Shown one piece after another: positions 31,290-46,641 of a stretch of DNA of 64,000 nt. Position 1 is the stretch's first letter. Each line of letters opens with the position of its first letter. Location: contig NZ_BMFO01000001.1 of the NCBI RefSeq assembly GCF_014638745.1, positions 310,001-374,000 of the forward strand. Direction: 5' to 3'. A program made the position numbers and the translations under genes. A model generated the notes under the pieces. The model saw only the letters and a list, made by a program, of their open reading frames with translations, did no database searches and was not told the DNA's origin. Origin of the DNA: Arenimonas maotaiensis (GTDB lineage: Bacteria > Pseudomonadota > Gammaproteobacteria > Xanthomonadales > Xanthomonadaceae).

Positions 31290-32724
31290 TGAGCGCATAG
31301 CGCGAATCCTGGCGAAACCGACCTATGGGATCCGTGAAGTCCTATGCCGGAAATACCTTTCCGAGGAAATCACAAACCTCGACATCTGGTCTTTGCTATT
31401 CGATTGCTTGCTGAAGCAGAACAACCACCGTGAAATCGCGATCCAGTCCAAGAAATTGCTGGCTGCGATTCCGGGAAGCACGGATGCGATGAAGCTGTGC
31501 ATGGGCGCCCTGATCCGCTCCATGAACATCACTGAAGCCTCGGAGATCGCCCTTACGCTTCCGGACTCATGCGTGACTGGAAACCCCAAGCTGGCCAAGT
31601 CCGTCTACTATCTCCGTCTGCTTGCGGCCTTGGATGGTCGCGCGCCCGAACAGCCCGCCGCCTTGATGGACTTGGGCGGTCAGATTGAGACGTTCAACCG
31701 CGGCCGCCTGTCTGGCCGTGTCGACGTAGTGTGTTATCTACGTTGCCCATTCCACTATGCGATCCAGAAGGAAATCGCCGGGAACCTGCGCGATAATCGC
31801 GTAAACACACTGTTCTCCGACAACATTTGGTTCGCGCTTGCGGCAAAACCGAAGGTGCTGGTCGTCTCCGAAGCGCTCTATACCGAGTTGGAGCCGGTTC
31901 GCCGCCATCTGCCCGAATGCCTGATCGTGAATACCCGGCATGGACTGGGTGACAAGAACCATGCAGCCTTGGGCGCATCGCAGTGCGACAGGATTTGTGT
32001 TTCGTCGCCTTCGATCGCCGACCTCCTGGCCGAGCAGATGCTGGTTCCCCGCGAAAAAATCTGGGTAACGGGATATCCGCAGATGGACGGCCTATTCCGG
32101 ACTCGTGCGGCCGGGCCAGGCAAGACGGATAGTCAAGGCGGCAGGAATAAAACAGTACTGTTCGCTCCGACCTTCAATCCCGGCCTGAGTGCGGCAACAC
32201 TGCTCACGGAAAACCTGGTCCAGTCCATCCGCGGAGACAACACGGACATCCATATCCTGATCCGTCCCCATCCGCATTTGCCGACCAAAGCTCCGGAGTT
32301 GATTGCACGCTGGTCGGATGAGGCCGCCATCAACCCCAACGTCGTGCTCGAAACGGATTCGGCGCTGAACCTGATGGACCTCTTCGTCGATGTCGACCTG
32401 ATGATCTCCGATGTATCCAGCGCCGCGCTCGCCTGGCTCGCGCTTGGCCGCCCGCTGATCTGCCTCGTGAATCGGAATGCGGCGGCGGAGTCGCCGCATT
32501 ACGCTCCGGATGGCCTGGAATGGCGGATGCTCGAGTGCGCCCATGCGGTCGACGACCCACACGACCTATCCTCGGCTGTACAGGCCGCACTTCAAGGACC
32601 GGACGGAATGGCGGAAGACCGGAATAGGTTTGCCGAATATCTGTTCGGCGACCTGAAGGACGGAATGGCCTCGCAACGTACCGCCGGACTCATCATCAAC
32701 CATCTCAGGGAAAATGCACCATGA
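31279..32724 (+). CDS. CDP-glycerol glycerophosphotransferase-like protein
   Basis: 481 aa from ATG 31279, overlapping the sulfotransferase end; a GTG at 31264 would add five residues. The first ~110 residues are helical, TPR-like (IWSLLFDCLLKQNN, MKLCMGALIRSMN). The rest is a GT-B fold of the TagB/TagF group: TRHGLGDKNHAAL, VTGYPQMDGLF, ILIRPHPHLPTKAPEL and DLMISDVSSAALAWLALG. These match the transferases that add glycerol-phosphate (or link sugars) in teichoic-acid-type polymers. In a Gram-negative genome it more likely modifies LPS or capsule. The next gene would supply CDP-activated substrate. No membrane segments. Confidence 0.78.
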   Translation: MRHDERIARILAKPTYGIREVLCRKYLSEEITNLDIWSLLFDCLLKQNNHREIAIQSKKLLAAIPGSTDAMKLCMGALIRSMNITEASEIALTLPDSCVTGNPKLAKSVYYLRLLAALDGRAPEQPAALMDLGGQIETFNRGRLSGRVDVVCYLRCPFHYAIQKEIAGNLRDNRVNTLFSDNIWFALAAKPKVLVVSEALYTELEPVRRHLPECLIVNTRHGLGDKNHAALGASQCDRICVSSPSIADLLAEQMLVPREKIWVTGYPQMDGLFRTRAAGPGKTDSQGGRNKTVLFAPTFNPGLSAATLLTENLVQSIRGDNTDIHILIRPHPHLPTKAPELIARWSDEAAINPNVVLETDSALNLMDLFVDVDLMISDVSSAALAWLALGRPLICLVNRNAAAESPHYAPDGLEWRMLECAHAVDDPHDLSSAVQAALQGPDGMAEDRNRFAEYLFGDLKDGMASQRTAGLIINHLRENAP

Positions 32725-33128
32725 TCCGCATCTACGCCAAAGGCGTGTTCGACATCATGCACTACGGGCATGTGAACTTCCTGCGCGAAGCGCGTGCGCT
32801 CGGCGGCTGGCTGACGGTCGGCGTCAGCCCTGATTCCCGCGCCACGGCGTTGAAGCGAAAACCGATGTTCACGGAAGATCGGCGCGCGGAGGTGATTTCC
32901 TCGATACGCTACGTGGACGAGGTCATCACCGATGGCCCGCGCGAAATCACATTGGCATTCATGCGGGAGCATGGATTCCATATCTACGCATTCGGCACTG
33001 CCACGGAATCGGAGCGCCAATTCAGACTGGCCGATTGCCGGGAACTGCCCGCCTCGATGATTGTCGAAATTCCCTATACCAACGGCATTTCGACGACACA
33101 AATCCGGCAGCTTTTGGCCAACCAATAA
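32721..33128 (+). CDS. TagD-like glycerol-3-phosphate (or related) cytidylyltransferase
   Basis: Makes CDP-glycerol or another CDP-alditol from CTP. 135 aa, the usual size of TagD. Nucleotide-transfer motif GVFDIMHYGHVNFL at residues 8-21 (HYGH) and TNGISTTQI near 119-127 (RTEGISTT class) are present. FGTATESERQFRLADC stands where TagD has its substrate loop and is not identical to TagD, so the substrate may differ. Overlaps the previous gene by ATGA, so the pair is a functional unit. Confidence 0.84.
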   Translation: MIRIYAKGVFDIMHYGHVNFLREARALGGWLTVGVSPDSRATALKRKPMFTEDRRAEVISSIRYVDEVITDGPREITLAFMREHGFHIYAFGTATESERQFRLADCRELPASMIVEIPYTNGISTTQIRQLLANQ

Positions 33129-33155
33129 GCCCTGGCGGCTTCCTGCCTCAGGGCT
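33128..33155. terminator. weak hairpin between convergent genes
   Basis: AGCCCTG (33128-33134) and CAGGGCT (33149-33155) pair over a 14-base loop at the meeting point of the TagD-like gene and nlpD. There is no poly-T run, so a terminator role is uncertain. Confidence 0.3.
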
Positions 33156-33939
33156 TCGGCAGATACAGCAGCGGATCGACCGGCTTGCCGTGCCGGCGGA
33201 TTTCGAAATGCAGCATGGTGCGTACGCTGCCGGTGGCGCCCATATCGGCGATGTGCTGGCCGGCCTTGACCTTGTCGCCTTCGGCCACCAGACGCCGCGC
33301 GTTGTGCGCATAGGCCGAAATCCATTCGTTGTCGTGCTTGACGATCAACAGCTCGCCGTAGCCAATCAGGCCGGCGCCGGAATACACCACCGTGCCGTCG
33401 GCCGCGGCCTCGATGCGCTGCCCGGCTTTGCCGGCGATGTCGATGCCCTGGCGGGTCTTGTCGCCGGCCACGAACCGGCCGACCAGCTCGCCCTTGGCCG
33501 GCCAGCGCCAGGCGATGTTCGACAACACCGGTGCGGCATCGGCGGAACCGGGCGAAGACTGCACCACGGGTGCCGGACGCGTGCGCGGCCGCGTGTTCGG
33601 CAAGGGCGCGGGCTTGCGCGCCAGAGTGCTGTTGTCGGCGTAGGCCGGCGGCGGCGTGAGCCGCAACGTCTGCCCGACGCGGATGGTATAGGGCTCGTCG
33701 ATGCCGTTCCACAAGGCCAAATCGTGGTAGCTCAAGCCGGCGCGGAACGCGATGCCGAACAGGGTGTCGCCGGCCTGCACGGTATGCGTGCCGGACGCGG
33801 CGATGCGTTCGCCGGAACGCACCGGCTTGGCGGCACGCTCACGTTGCTTGTCCTGCACGGTCTGGTAGCCGGATTGGCAGGCCGACAGCAACAGCGCTGA
33901 GAGTGCCGCAAGCGCGATGCCGGTCCGGCGCAGGCTCAC
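33148..33939 (-). CDS. nlpD: NlpD-like LysM/M23 lipoprotein (amidase activator)
   Basis: Envelope factor that activates a cell-separation amidase. 263 aa from GTG 33939 (GTGA overlap with yqaA stop), giving lipid at Cys21 (ALLLSAC). One LysM repeat, HTVQAGDTLFGIAFRAGLSY to VGQTLRL (about 50-95), and a C-terminal M23 fold. In the M23 site the zinc His is replaced: RQGIDIAG instead of HxGxD, and LHFEIRR keeps only one His. E. coli NlpD is degenerate in the same way. Gene order yqaA-pcm-surE upstream is as expected; rpoS, often next to nlpD, is absent. Confidence 0.92.
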   Translation of the reverse strand: MSLRRTGIALAALSALLLSACQSGYQTVQDKQRERAAKPVRSGERIAASGTHTVQAGDTLFGIAFRAGLSYHDLALWNGIDEPYTIRVGQTLRLTPPPAYADNSTLARKPAPLPNTRPRTRPAPVVQSSPGSADAAPVLSNIAWRWPAKGELVGRFVAGDKTRQGIDIAGKAGQRIEAAADGTVVYSGAGLIGYGELLIVKHDNEWISAYAHNARRLVAEGDKVKAGQHIADMGATGSVRTMLHFEIRRHGKPVDPLLYLPKP

Positions 33940-34544
33940 GCTTTCCAGATCCAATAGGCGGCGACCGCCGCCGCGATCAGCGCCATGGCGGCCCAGCCCA
34001 GCCACTCGCTGTAGCGCCGCAAGGCGGCTTCGGCCTTCTCGCCGCCCCAGCGGATGGCCGCCGCCAGCAGGTACAGGCGCTTGCCACGGCCGATGGCCAT
34101 GCAGGCCAGATACGGCCCGATCGGAATGCCGACGATGCCGGCGGCCCAGGTCACCACCTTCATCGGGATGACCGGCTGCAGCGCGGCGATCACCAGCGCG
34201 CCGAGCATGGTCAGCCAGTGCTCGTTCATCTGCGTACGCAGGGTCTGCACCCAGGCGTCGATGCCGGTGCGCATGCCTTCGCTCAACAGCGGGCTGATCG
34301 TCTCATAGGCGAAATAGCCGAGGCCGTAGCCGACCAGCGAGCCGGCCAAACCGCCGACCATGCTGATGGTGGCGTAGCGGTAGGCCTGCGTGGGCTTGGC
34401 TAGGCACATCGGGCCCATCATCACTTCCGGCATCACCGGGAAGAAGATGGCTTCGATGAAGCTCAGGCCGCCGAGATAGCGTTCGGCGTGCGGATGCGCG
34501 GCCCACAGGATGGCGCGCTCGTACAGGTTCTTGAACAGGGCCAT
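33936..34544 (-). CDS. yqaA: YqaA family (DedA-like) inner-membrane protein
   Basis: 202 aa, with four to five membrane segments. Family features: FIEAIFFPVMPEVMMGPMCL at the start, YATISMVGGLAGSLVGYGLG, and ALQPVIPMKVVTWAAGIVGI. DedA-type proteins move undecaprenyl-phosphate or other lipids; the specific role of YqaA is not known. ATG 34544 overlaps the pcm stop (TGATG) and its TGA overlaps the nlpD GTG. Part of surE-pcm-yqaA-nlpD. Confidence 0.88.
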   Translation of the reverse strand: MALFKNLYERAILWAAHPHAERYLGGLSFIEAIFFPVMPEVMMGPMCLAKPTQAYRYATISMVGGLAGSLVGYGLGYFAYETISPLLSEGMRTGIDAWVQTLRTQMNEHWLTMLGALVIAALQPVIPMKVVTWAAGIVGIPIGPYLACMAIGRGKRLYLLAAAIRWGGEKAEAALRRYSEWLGWAAMALIAAAVAAYWIWKA

Positions 34545-35227
34545 CAGAGCACTCCCGGCAACAAGGGCACGAAACTGACCGGACCGAGGTCCTGCTCGAG
34601 ACTGCGTCCCTCGCGCTTGGCGACGCGCAGCAGCTTCTGTTTGCCGGCCTCGGTGCCGACCGGCGAAATCAGCACGCCCGGATCGTTCAACTGCGCCAGC
34701 AACGGCTGCACCAGCATGGGTGCGGCGCAGGTCAGCAGGATGGCGTCGAACGGCCCGTTCTCGGCCCAGCCCAGATTGCCGTCGGCATGCTTGGAGCGGA
34801 TCAGCTCGTGCAGGTTGAGCGTACGGAAGCGCGGGCGCGCGGTACGCAGCAGTTCCTCGATGCGCTCCACGGTGAACACGCGGATGCCGAGCGAGGCCAG
34901 CACCGCGGTCTGGTAGCCAGAACCGGTGCCGATTTCCAGCACGGTGGCCGGCATGCCCTGCTCGATCAGCGCTTCGGTCATCCGCGCCACCACCCACGGC
35001 TGCGAGATGGTCTGGGCCTTGCCGATCGGCAAGGCGGTGTCTTCGTAGGCGCGCGAAGCCAAGGCCTCGTCGATGAAGGCGTGCCGCGGCAGCGCGCGCA
35101 TCACGTTCAGCACGCGCTCGTCGCGGATGCCCTGCTCGCGCAGGCGCTCGACCATCCGGTCGCGGGCGCGCTGCGAGGTCATGCCGACGCCTTTGGCTTC
35201 GGGGCGGAGGTCCAGACGGTGGATCAT
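34544..35227 (-). CDS. pcm: protein-L-isoaspartate O-methyltransferase
   Basis: Repairs isoaspartate in aged proteins using SAM. 227 aa, normal. SAM motif [15 protein letters not shown], and the catalytic region [22 protein letters not shown] 35227 overlaps the surE stop (ATGA). A downstream ATG at residue 16 ([10 protein letters not shown]) is also possible. Confidence 0.95.
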   Translation of the reverse strand: MIHRLDLRPEAKGVGMTSQRARDRMVERLREQGIRDERVLNVMRALPRHAFIDEALASRAYEDTALPIGKAQTISQPWVVARMTEALIEQGMPATVLEIGTGSGYQTAVLASLGIRVFTVERIEELLRTARPRFRTLNLHELIRSKHADGNLGWAENGPFDAILLTCAAPMLVQPLLAQLNDPGVLISPVGTEAGKQKLLRVAKREGRSLEQDLGPVSFVPLLPGVL

Positions 35228-35997
35228 GCGGCGGTTTCTTTGGCCAACTCGCCGACCCAGCCGGCGACCTTGTCCAAGGCCTGGTAGCGGGTCAGATCGA
35301 CATGGATCGGGGTGATCGACACGAAGCCGGTCTTGATCGCATGGAAATCGGTGCCCGGTCCGCCGTCCATTTCCGGACCGGCCGGACCGATCCACCACAT
35401 CGGGCGGCCGCGCGGATCGGTCTGCTGCACGCAGGGTTCGGCGCGGTGGCGGTGGCCCAGGCGGGTCACCTCGAAGCCGCGGATCTCATGCCAAGGCAGG
35501 TCCGGGATGTTGACGTTGAGGATGGTGTCGGCCGGCAACGGATCGCTGAGCAGACGCTCGATCAGCACGGTGGCCACGCGCACGGCGCTGGCGTAGTGGA
35601 CCGGGTTGTGGTCCGGGCTGGCGCAGCTGAGCGCGATGGCCGGCAGACCCAGGCAACGGCCTTCCATCGCGGCGGCCACGGTGCCGGAATAGATCACGTC
35701 GTCGCCCAGATTGGCGGTGTTGTTGATGCCGGATAGCACGATGTCCGGATCTTCCGGCAACAGGCCGGCCAATGCCAGATGCACGCAGTCGGTCGGCGTG
35801 CCGGTCACGCTGATGCGGTTTTCGGCCAAGGACCGGGCGCGGATCGGCGAGCCCAGGGTCAGGGAATTGGAGGCGCCGGAGCGGTCGCGGTCGGGCGCGA
35901 CGATGAAAAGCTGGTGTCCGGCCGCGGCCAGGCCGTCGGCCAGGGCGATGATGCCCGGTGCCTCGATGCCGTCGTCGTTGCTGATGAGGATGCGCAT
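35224..35997 (-). CDS. surE: 5'/3'-nucleotidase SurE
   Basis: Stationary-phase survival phosphatase acting on nucleoside monophosphates and polyphosphate. 257 aa. [16 protein letters not shown] start with the metal Asp-Asp, [29 protein letters not shown] in the middle. ATG 35997 begins exactly at the conserved core; the open frame to 36045 is non-conserved. Confidence 0.96.
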   Translation of the reverse strand: MRILISNDDGIEAPGIIALADGLAAAGHQLFIVAPDRDRSGASNSLTLGSPIRARSLAENRISVTGTPTDCVHLALAGLLPEDPDIVLSGINNTANLGDDVIYSGTVAAAMEGRCLGLPAIALSCASPDHNPVHYASAVRVATVLIERLLSDPLPADTILNVNIPDLPWHEIRGFEVTRLGHRHRAEPCVQQTDPRGRPMWWIGPAGPEMDGGPGTDFHAIKTGFVSITPIHVDLTRYQALDKVAGWVGELAKETAA

Positions 35998-36057
35998 CCC
36001 TGAATGATAGCAATTTTGGCCCGGCCATGAACGTCGGAACGGCATCGGCGGGCCGGA

Positions 36058-36086
36058 TTGACTTGCCTGCCGGCGGCCTTTCTAAT
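36058..36086 (+). promoter_or_regulatory. sigma-70-type promoter
   Basis: TTGACT (36058-36063) and TCTAAT (36081-36086) with a 17-base spacer, 27 bases before the ATG of the secreted orphan gene. The -35 and spacing are excellent, the -10 is 5/6. Confidence 0.65.
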
Positions 36087-36113
36087 GGCAACACCGCCAC
36101 CTGACGCATTGCC

Positions 36114-36737
36114 ATGAAACGATCGCTGTCCGCCGCCCTGCTGTCGCTTTCGTTTCTTGCCGGCGGCGCGAATGCCGGCACCTTCACCGATTACGGCGGC
36201 TTCGGCAAATACAAGCGCAGTCTGGCCGACGGCGGCGGCTGCGTCAGCGGCACGGTCGGCTCGACCATTCCCGGCAGGAACTACAACGTCATCGTCAATT
36301 TCGCGGCACGCCGGTTCAGCGACAAGGCCGAGTTCAACAAAGCCTATTTCGGCTTCACCACGCTCGATAAAAAACACGGCATCGACGCCGGCACGCTGCG
36401 CGCCGGCGCGTTCATGCTGTGCCTGGAGCCGGGCGAATACGACATCATCGGCATCGAGATGCTGCGCGCGGCCAGCAGCCGGAAAATCCGCCTGCCGTTC
36501 ACGGTCGAAGCCGGCAAGAACCGCTACCTCGGCAGCCTGGTGTTCCACAGCGATCCGGTACATATACTTCGCTGCAGCGGATTGCCGAACCCCAGCGGAG
36601 TCGAGATCCAGGACCGCTTCGCGCGCGACCTGCCCCTGATCATGGCGCTCAAAGGCGCGATTGCGCCGGAGCCGGCCCTGCTCGATGCCGGACAAGGCCT
36701 GCCCTACTTCTTCGGTTGCCCGGACGCCGGCGGCTGA
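36114..36737 (+). CDS. secreted protein of unknown function
   Basis: 207 aa with a signal peptide (MKRSLSAALLSLSFLAGGANA, cleavage after ANA at 21). Mature part contains four cysteines or so (GGGCVSGTV, FMLCLEPGEYD, ILRCSGLP, FGCPD), consistent with periplasmic disulfides, and a beta-rich run GAFMLCLEPGEYDIIGIEML that resembles small carboxypeptidase-regulatory-like beta domains. I do not recognise a family. It has its own good promoter just upstream and is followed by the Smr gene. Confidence 0.7.
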   Translation: MKRSLSAALLSLSFLAGGANAGTFTDYGGFGKYKRSLADGGGCVSGTVGSTIPGRNYNVIVNFAARRFSDKAEFNKAYFGFTTLDKKHGIDAGTLRAGAFMLCLEPGEYDIIGIEMLRAASSRKIRLPFTVEAGKNRYLGSLVFHSDPVHILRCSGLPNPSGVEIQDRFARDLPLIMALKGAIAPEPALLDAGQGLPYFFGCPDAGG

Positions 36738-36771
36738 TCGGCGCGCCACGCGCTTTGCTATCATGGCCGGC

Positions 36772-37314
36772 ATGAGCAAGAAGCCGGCCCCGCCCCCGAT
36801 CGCCCCCGAAGACAGCGAGCTGTTCCGCGAGGCCATCGGTCCGGTCATCGTGCATCGGCATACCGAAAGCCGGCTGCAGAAAGCCAAGCCCAAGCCGCGC
36901 GCGCGCATGTTCGAGCGTGACGAGCTCGAGGCTCTGCTGCAGTCGCGGCGCATGGGCGAAGCCGAGGCGCTCTTGCTCGGCAACGAACCGCTGCTGTTCC
37001 AAGGCCCGAAAGTGGACGCCCGGCTGATGCGCACGCTGAAATCCGGCGGCATCCGCATCGACGCCGAATTCGATCTGCACGGCATGACCGCACTGGACGC
37101 CGAACGCTGGCTCAAGCAGTTCCTGCTCGACGCCTACAAGGAAGGCCTGCACTGCATCCGCATCATCCACGGCAAGGGTTCGCGCTCGGAAGCCGGGCCG
37201 GTGCTGATGAACGTGGTCGACAAGGTACTGCGGCACCAGGGCCGCGTGCTGGCGTTCTGCAGCGCACCGCAGAACCAGGGCGGCGCCGGCGCCGCCTTGG
37301 TTCTGCTCGAATGA
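36772..37314 (+). CDS. Smr-domain protein (possible endonuclease)
   Basis: 180 aa. The C-terminal Smr domain (about 95-178) has FDLHGMTALDAERWLKQFL and RIIHGKGSRSEAGPVLMNVV, the core LDLHG...HGxG of MutS2-C nucleases. The N-terminal half is charged and likely linker. It is the SmrA/YdaL/SmrB size. ATG at 36772 (MSKKP) is preferred; ATG 36763 adds three residues. Function: nicking/RNA cleavage is known for relatives (SmrB acts on collided ribosomes), but this one is not proven. Confidence 0.88.
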   Translation: MSKKPAPPPIAPEDSELFREAIGPVIVHRHTESRLQKAKPKPRARMFERDELEALLQSRRMGEAEALLLGNEPLLFQGPKVDARLMRTLKSGGIRIDAEFDLHGMTALDAERWLKQFLLDAYKEGLHCIRIIHGKGSRSEAGPVLMNVVDKVLRHQGRVLAFCSAPQNQGGAGAALVLLE

Positions 37315-37342
37315 CTCCACCCAAACCATAAGGAACGCCGCC

Positions 37343-38041
37343 ATGTCGCATCGCCATCCGGAACGCCATAAAACCGAACACATCGGCTGGCTGCGCGCCG
37401 CCGTGCTCGGCGCCAACGACGGCATCGTGTCCACCGCCAGCCTGATCCTGGGCGTGGCGGCCGCCGGCGGCGGCAAGGAACCGGTGCTCGTGGCCGGCGT
37501 GGCCGGCCTGGTCGCCGGCGCCATGTCGATGGCGGCCGGCGAATACGTTTCGGTGCACTCGCAGTCCGATACCGAAAAAGCCGACATCGCCAAGGAAACC
37601 CGCGAACTGGAAACCGACCCCGACGGCGAGCTGCGCGAGCTGACCGGCATCTACATGCAACGCGGTCTGTCGCCGGAATTGGCCAGGCAGGTGGCGGTGG
37701 AACTGACCGCGCACGACGCGCTCGGCGCGCACGCCCGCGACGAACTCGGCATCTCCGAGGCCTTCAGCGCCCGGCCGGTGCAGGCCGCGCTGTCCTCGGC
37801 CGCCAGCTTCGCGGCCGGCGCGGTGCTGCCGCTGCTGATTGCCTGGCTGGTGCCGACCGATTCGATGGTCTGGACGGTGGCGGCCAGCACCGCCGTATTC
37901 CTGGCCCTGCTCGGCGCGGTGGCCGCACGCACCGGCGGCGCCGATATGGGCAAAGGCGCCTGGCGCGTGTTGTTCTGGGGCGTGTTGGCGATGGCCGCGA
38001 CCTGGGGGGTGGGCAGCCTGTTCGGCGTCGGCGTGGCTTAA
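37343..38041 (+). CDS. VIT1/CCC1-family Fe2+/Mn2+ transporter
   Basis: 232 aa with five membrane helices expected. [25 protein letters not shown] and [25 protein letters not shown] are the VIT family blocks; the cytosolic loop (about 65-130) with E-rich metal site follows. Exports Fe/Mn from the cytoplasm in relatives. Ribosome site AAGGAACGCC before the ATG. It overlaps truD tail to tail by four bases. Confidence 0.92.
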   Translation: MSHRHPERHKTEHIGWLRAAVLGANDGIVSTASLILGVAAAGGGKEPVLVAGVAGLVAGAMSMAAGEYVSVHSQSDTEKADIAKETRELETDPDGELRELTGIYMQRGLSPELARQVAVELTAHDALGAHARDELGISEAFSARPVQAALSSAASFAAGAVLPLLIAWLVPTDSMVWTVAASTAVFLALLGAVAARTGGADMGKGAWRVLFWGVLAMAATWGVGSLFGVGVA

Positions 38042-39045
38042 GCGAACTCGCCCAATTCGGCCAACACCGCGGTGGCGTAGGCGCCCGGCGGCAGTTCGAA
38101 ACGCAGTTCCAGCGTATTGGCGTCGAGCAGGCGCCAAGCCAGATTTTTCGGCAGCAGACGCAATGCGCGCCGCTCCTGGCGCAGATCGGCTTTCTCCAGC
38201 CCCTTGCACAGCTGCGGTTGCCAGTCGGCCAGTTGCGCCTCCAGTTCCCTTACCGCGCCTTGGCTGCGGAGGTCGCCGGCGCCCCACAACGGGCCGGTCG
38301 GATGGATGTCGAGCGCGGCGCAGCGCGCGGCGATGGCCTCGTCCAGCGGCTCAGGGCCGAAGATGCTTTTGCTGCCGTCCAGCATCCAGACCTCGCCGTC
38401 CAGCGGCGTGTTCCAGTTGCCAGCCGAGACCCGCTGCGCCAACACGTGGTTGAACAGATAGGAACGCGCCGCCGACAGGTAGATCGAACGCTTGGCGCGG
38501 TCCACGCGCCGGCCTTCGAACATGCCCAACGCCTTGCCGACGTTGGCCTGTTCCATGCCGAAACGCTGCTCGCCGAAATAGTTCGGCACGCCGTGGGCCT
38601 TGAGCGCCTGCAAAGCCGCTTCCAGCGCCGGCAGATCGCCTTCCAGCTCGCGTAGCACCAGGGTGAAACGGTTGCCGTCCAGGGCGCCGCGCGCCAGCTT
38701 GCGGTTGTGCCAGGCGGCGTCCAGCACCGTGCATTCGTCATCGTCGAGCAGGGCCGTATCCGGCGCGGTCTTCTTCGGCAGGCGCACCGAAAAGCGCTGG
38801 GTGGTGACCGCATGGCGGTCCTTCAGGCCGGCGTAGGACACGTCGCGCACGTCGATGCCGGCCCAGCGCGCGATGCGCTCGGCGCAGAACGCGGTGTTCA
38901 TGCCGCGTTTGCGTACGGTCAACAGCAGATGCTCGCCCTCGCCGGTCGCTTCGAACGCCGGCAGCTCCTCGACGATGAAATCCTCGGGAACGCTGCGGAT
39001 GCGCCCGCGGAAGGCGGGCGCGCTCAAGGCACGGGGCTGGTTCAT
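38038..39045 (-). CDS. truD: tRNA pseudouridine-13 synthase
   Basis: Makes pseudouridine 13 in tRNA-Glu. 335 aa. Catalytic Asp in [17 protein letters not shown], then [11 protein letters not shown], and [13 protein letters not shown] at 39045 overlaps ispF stop by ATGA. Last gene of the pyrG-kdsA-eno-ftsB-ispD-ispF-truD operon. Overlaps the end of the convergent VIT1 gene. Confidence 0.96.
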   Translation of the reverse strand: MNQPRALSAPAFRGRIRSVPEDFIVEELPAFEATGEGEHLLLTVRKRGMNTAFCAERIARWAGIDVRDVSYAGLKDRHAVTTQRFSVRLPKKTAPDTALLDDDECTVLDAAWHNRKLARGALDGNRFTLVLRELEGDLPALEAALQALKAHGVPNYFGEQRFGMEQANVGKALGMFEGRRVDRAKRSIYLSAARSYLFNHVLAQRVSAGNWNTPLDGEVWMLDGSKSIFGPEPLDEAIAARCAALDIHPTGPLWGAGDLRSQGAVRELEAQLADWQPQLCKGLEKADLRQERRALRLLPKNLAWRLLDANTLELRFELPPGAYATAVLAELGEFA

Positions 39046-39515
39046 CGTGTTTCCAGAAGGACCGTGGCCTGGGCCGCGATGCCCTCGCCGCGGCCGGTGA
39101 AGCCGAGTTTTTCGGTGGTGGTGGCCTTGACCGACAGACGGTCGACATCGACGCCCATCACCTCGGCCAGACGCGCGCGCATGGCCGGCACGTGTGGATT
39201 GATCTTGGGCGCCTCGCAGATCACGGTCATGTCGGCGTTGCCGAGCTCATGGCCGCGAGCGCGCACCATCGCCATCACCTGCGACAGCAGCTCGGTGCTG
39301 TCGGCGCCCTTCCAGCGCGCGTCGGACGGCGGGAAATGCACGCCGATGTCGCCCAGCGCCAGCGCGCCCAGCAGGGCGTCGCACAGGGCGTGGATCAGCA
39401 CATCGCCGTCGGAATGCGCCAGCAGCGCGCGGCTGTGCGCGATGCGCACGCCGCCGATGATGACCTGGTCGCCGCCGGTGAAGGCGTGCACGTCGAAGCC
39501 GCTGCCGATGCGCAT
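39042..39515 (-). CDS. ispF: 2-C-methyl-D-erythritol 2,4-cyclodiphosphate synthase
   Basis: MEP isoprenoid pathway; forms the cyclic diphosphate. 157 aa, normal. GFDVHAF zinc site at 6-12, [32 protein letters not shown] and [21 protein letters not shown] 39515 overlaps the ispD stop (TGATG). Confidence 0.97.
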   Translation of the reverse strand: MRIGSGFDVHAFTGGDQVIIGGVRIAHSRALLAHSDGDVLIHALCDALLGALALGDIGVHFPPSDARWKGADSTELLSQVMAMVRARGHELGNADMTVICEAPKINPHVPAMRARLAEVMGVDVDRLSVKATTTEKLGFTGRGEGIAAQATVLLETR

Positions 39516-40210
39516 CAGCGTGCTCCCCGCGCGGCCAGGATGGCTTCGGCGAAGGCGAAATCGTCCGGCAGGGTGACCTTGATGTTGTCGTCGGCGCCTT
39601 CCACCAGCAACGGCGACAGGCCCAGGCGTTCCATGGCGGAACTCTCGTCGGTGATCACGGCATTCTCCTGCGCGGCGTGCTGCAGCGCCCGGCGCAGGCT
39701 GCGTGCGGGAAACAGCTGCGGGGTGAACGCGCGCCAAAGCGGCGTGCGGTCGAGCGTGCCCTGCACTTGGGCGTCGGCGTCGGCGCGCTTCACGGTGTCC
39801 TTCATGCGCCCGGCCAGCAGGCCGCCGACCGGATGCGCGGTGGCCGACTCGATCAACCGATGCAGGTCCTCGACGCGCAGGCAGGGCCGTGCGGCATCAT
39901 GCACCAAGGCCCAATCATCCGAAGCCAAGCCCGCTTCGGCCAAAGCATCCAGCGCGGCCAGCACGCTGTCGCGGCGCTCGGCGCCGCCGAGGCAGGTGCG
40001 CAGCGGTTTGTTGCGCCAGTGCGTGATATCGTCCCAACGCCGGTCGTCGGGCGCCAAAGCCAGCATCAGACCGTCGATGTCCGGATGCGCGGCCAGCACG
40101 TCCATGGCGTATTCGATCATCGGACGGCCCAGCAGGGGCCGGTATTGCTTGGGTAGCGCCGAACCCGAGCGCGAGCCGGTGCCGGCGGCCGGCAGGATGG
40201 CCCAGATCAC
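39515..40210 (-). CDS. ispD: 2-C-methyl-D-erythritol 4-phosphate cytidylyltransferase
   Basis: MEP pathway step before ispF partners: joins CTP and methylerythritol phosphate. 231 aa. [20 protein letters not shown] is the CTP-binding start; [29 protein letters not shown] and [16 protein letters not shown] follow. ATG 40210, overlapping the ftsB stop. Confidence 0.96.
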   Translation of the reverse strand: MIWAILPAAGTGSRSGSALPKQYRPLLGRPMIEYAMDVLAAHPDIDGLMLALAPDDRRWDDITHWRNKPLRTCLGGAERRDSVLAALDALAEAGLASDDWALVHDAARPCLRVEDLHRLIESATAHPVGGLLAGRMKDTVKRADADAQVQGTLDRTPLWRAFTPQLFPARSLRRALQHAAQENAVITDESSAMERLGLSPLLVEGADDNIKVTLPDDFAFAEAILAARGAR

Positions 40211-40545
40211 GGCGACTCCTCTCCGGCCTCGGTTTTTGCCGGCTGCAGGCGTTTGTCCGGATCGATCACCCGGTAGAAGGTCTCGCCCGGCTTGATCATG
40301 CCCATCTCGTTGCGGGCGCGCTCTTCCACCGCGTCCACGCCGGACTTCAGATCCTTCACTTCCGCCGCCAACGCCTTGTTGCGGCGCAGCAGTTCGCCAT
40401 TTTCGGTCTTCTGCGCCGCCACCTGGCTGCGCAATTCGACCACCTGCCGCCAGTTACCCTGGCCGAACCACAGCTTGGCCTGCAGCAGCGCCAGCACGGC
40501 GGCCAGCACCACGAACGGCCAGAGGCGGCGGTTCAGGGTCTCCAT
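40207..40545 (-). CDS. ftsB: cell-division protein FtsB
   Basis: Small bitopic divisome protein of the FtsQLB complex. 112 aa. Membrane helix LWPFVVLAAVLALLQAKLW (about 8-26) followed by a coiled coil (about 35-70) in which QKTENGELLRRNKALAAEV shows heptads, then RARNEMGMIKPGETFYRV, typical of FtsB. A few residues longer at the C-terminus than E. coli FtsB (103). Four bases after eno. Confidence 0.95.
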   Translation of the reverse strand: METLNRRLWPFVVLAAVLALLQAKLWFGQGNWRQVVELRSQVAAQKTENGELLRRNKALAAEVKDLKSGVDAVEERARNEMGMIKPGETFYRVIDPDKRLQPAKTEAGEESP

Positions 40546-40549
40546 GAGC

Positions 40550-42720
<2,171 letters not shown>

Positions 42721-42724
42721 CGGC

Positions 42725-46386
<3,662 letters not shown>

Positions 46387-46404
46387 GGCTAAGGGCGGGC
46401 AGGC

Positions 46405-46578
46405 TCAGCCCAACAGATTTTCCAGCCAGGCCGCGAAACGGGCGACTTCGGCATCGAAGTTGCCCTCGATCGCCAGTTTGATCAGATACAGGAACACCAC
46501 GAACACGCCGATGGAGAACAGGCGCTGGATGATGCCGCCGCCTTTGAGGTGGCGCGGATTCGGATCGGAATTCTTCAT
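46405..46578 (-). CDS. small single-span membrane protein
   Basis: 57 aa from ATG 46578 (MKNSDPNPRHLKGG). One helix GIIQRLFSIGVFVVFLYLIKLAI (about 15-37) and a short amphipathic C-terminal tail. The open frame extends to 46626 but that start lacks a reason. Unknown function. Confidence 0.5.
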   Translation of the reverse strand: MKNSDPNPRHLKGGGIIQRLFSIGVFVVFLYLIKLAIEGNFDAEVARFAAWLENLLG

Positions 46579-46641
46579 GGTTCCCCTGAAACGACGATGT
46601 GACGGGCCGATGTGCCCGCCCGACACGGTAACGCGATTCGA

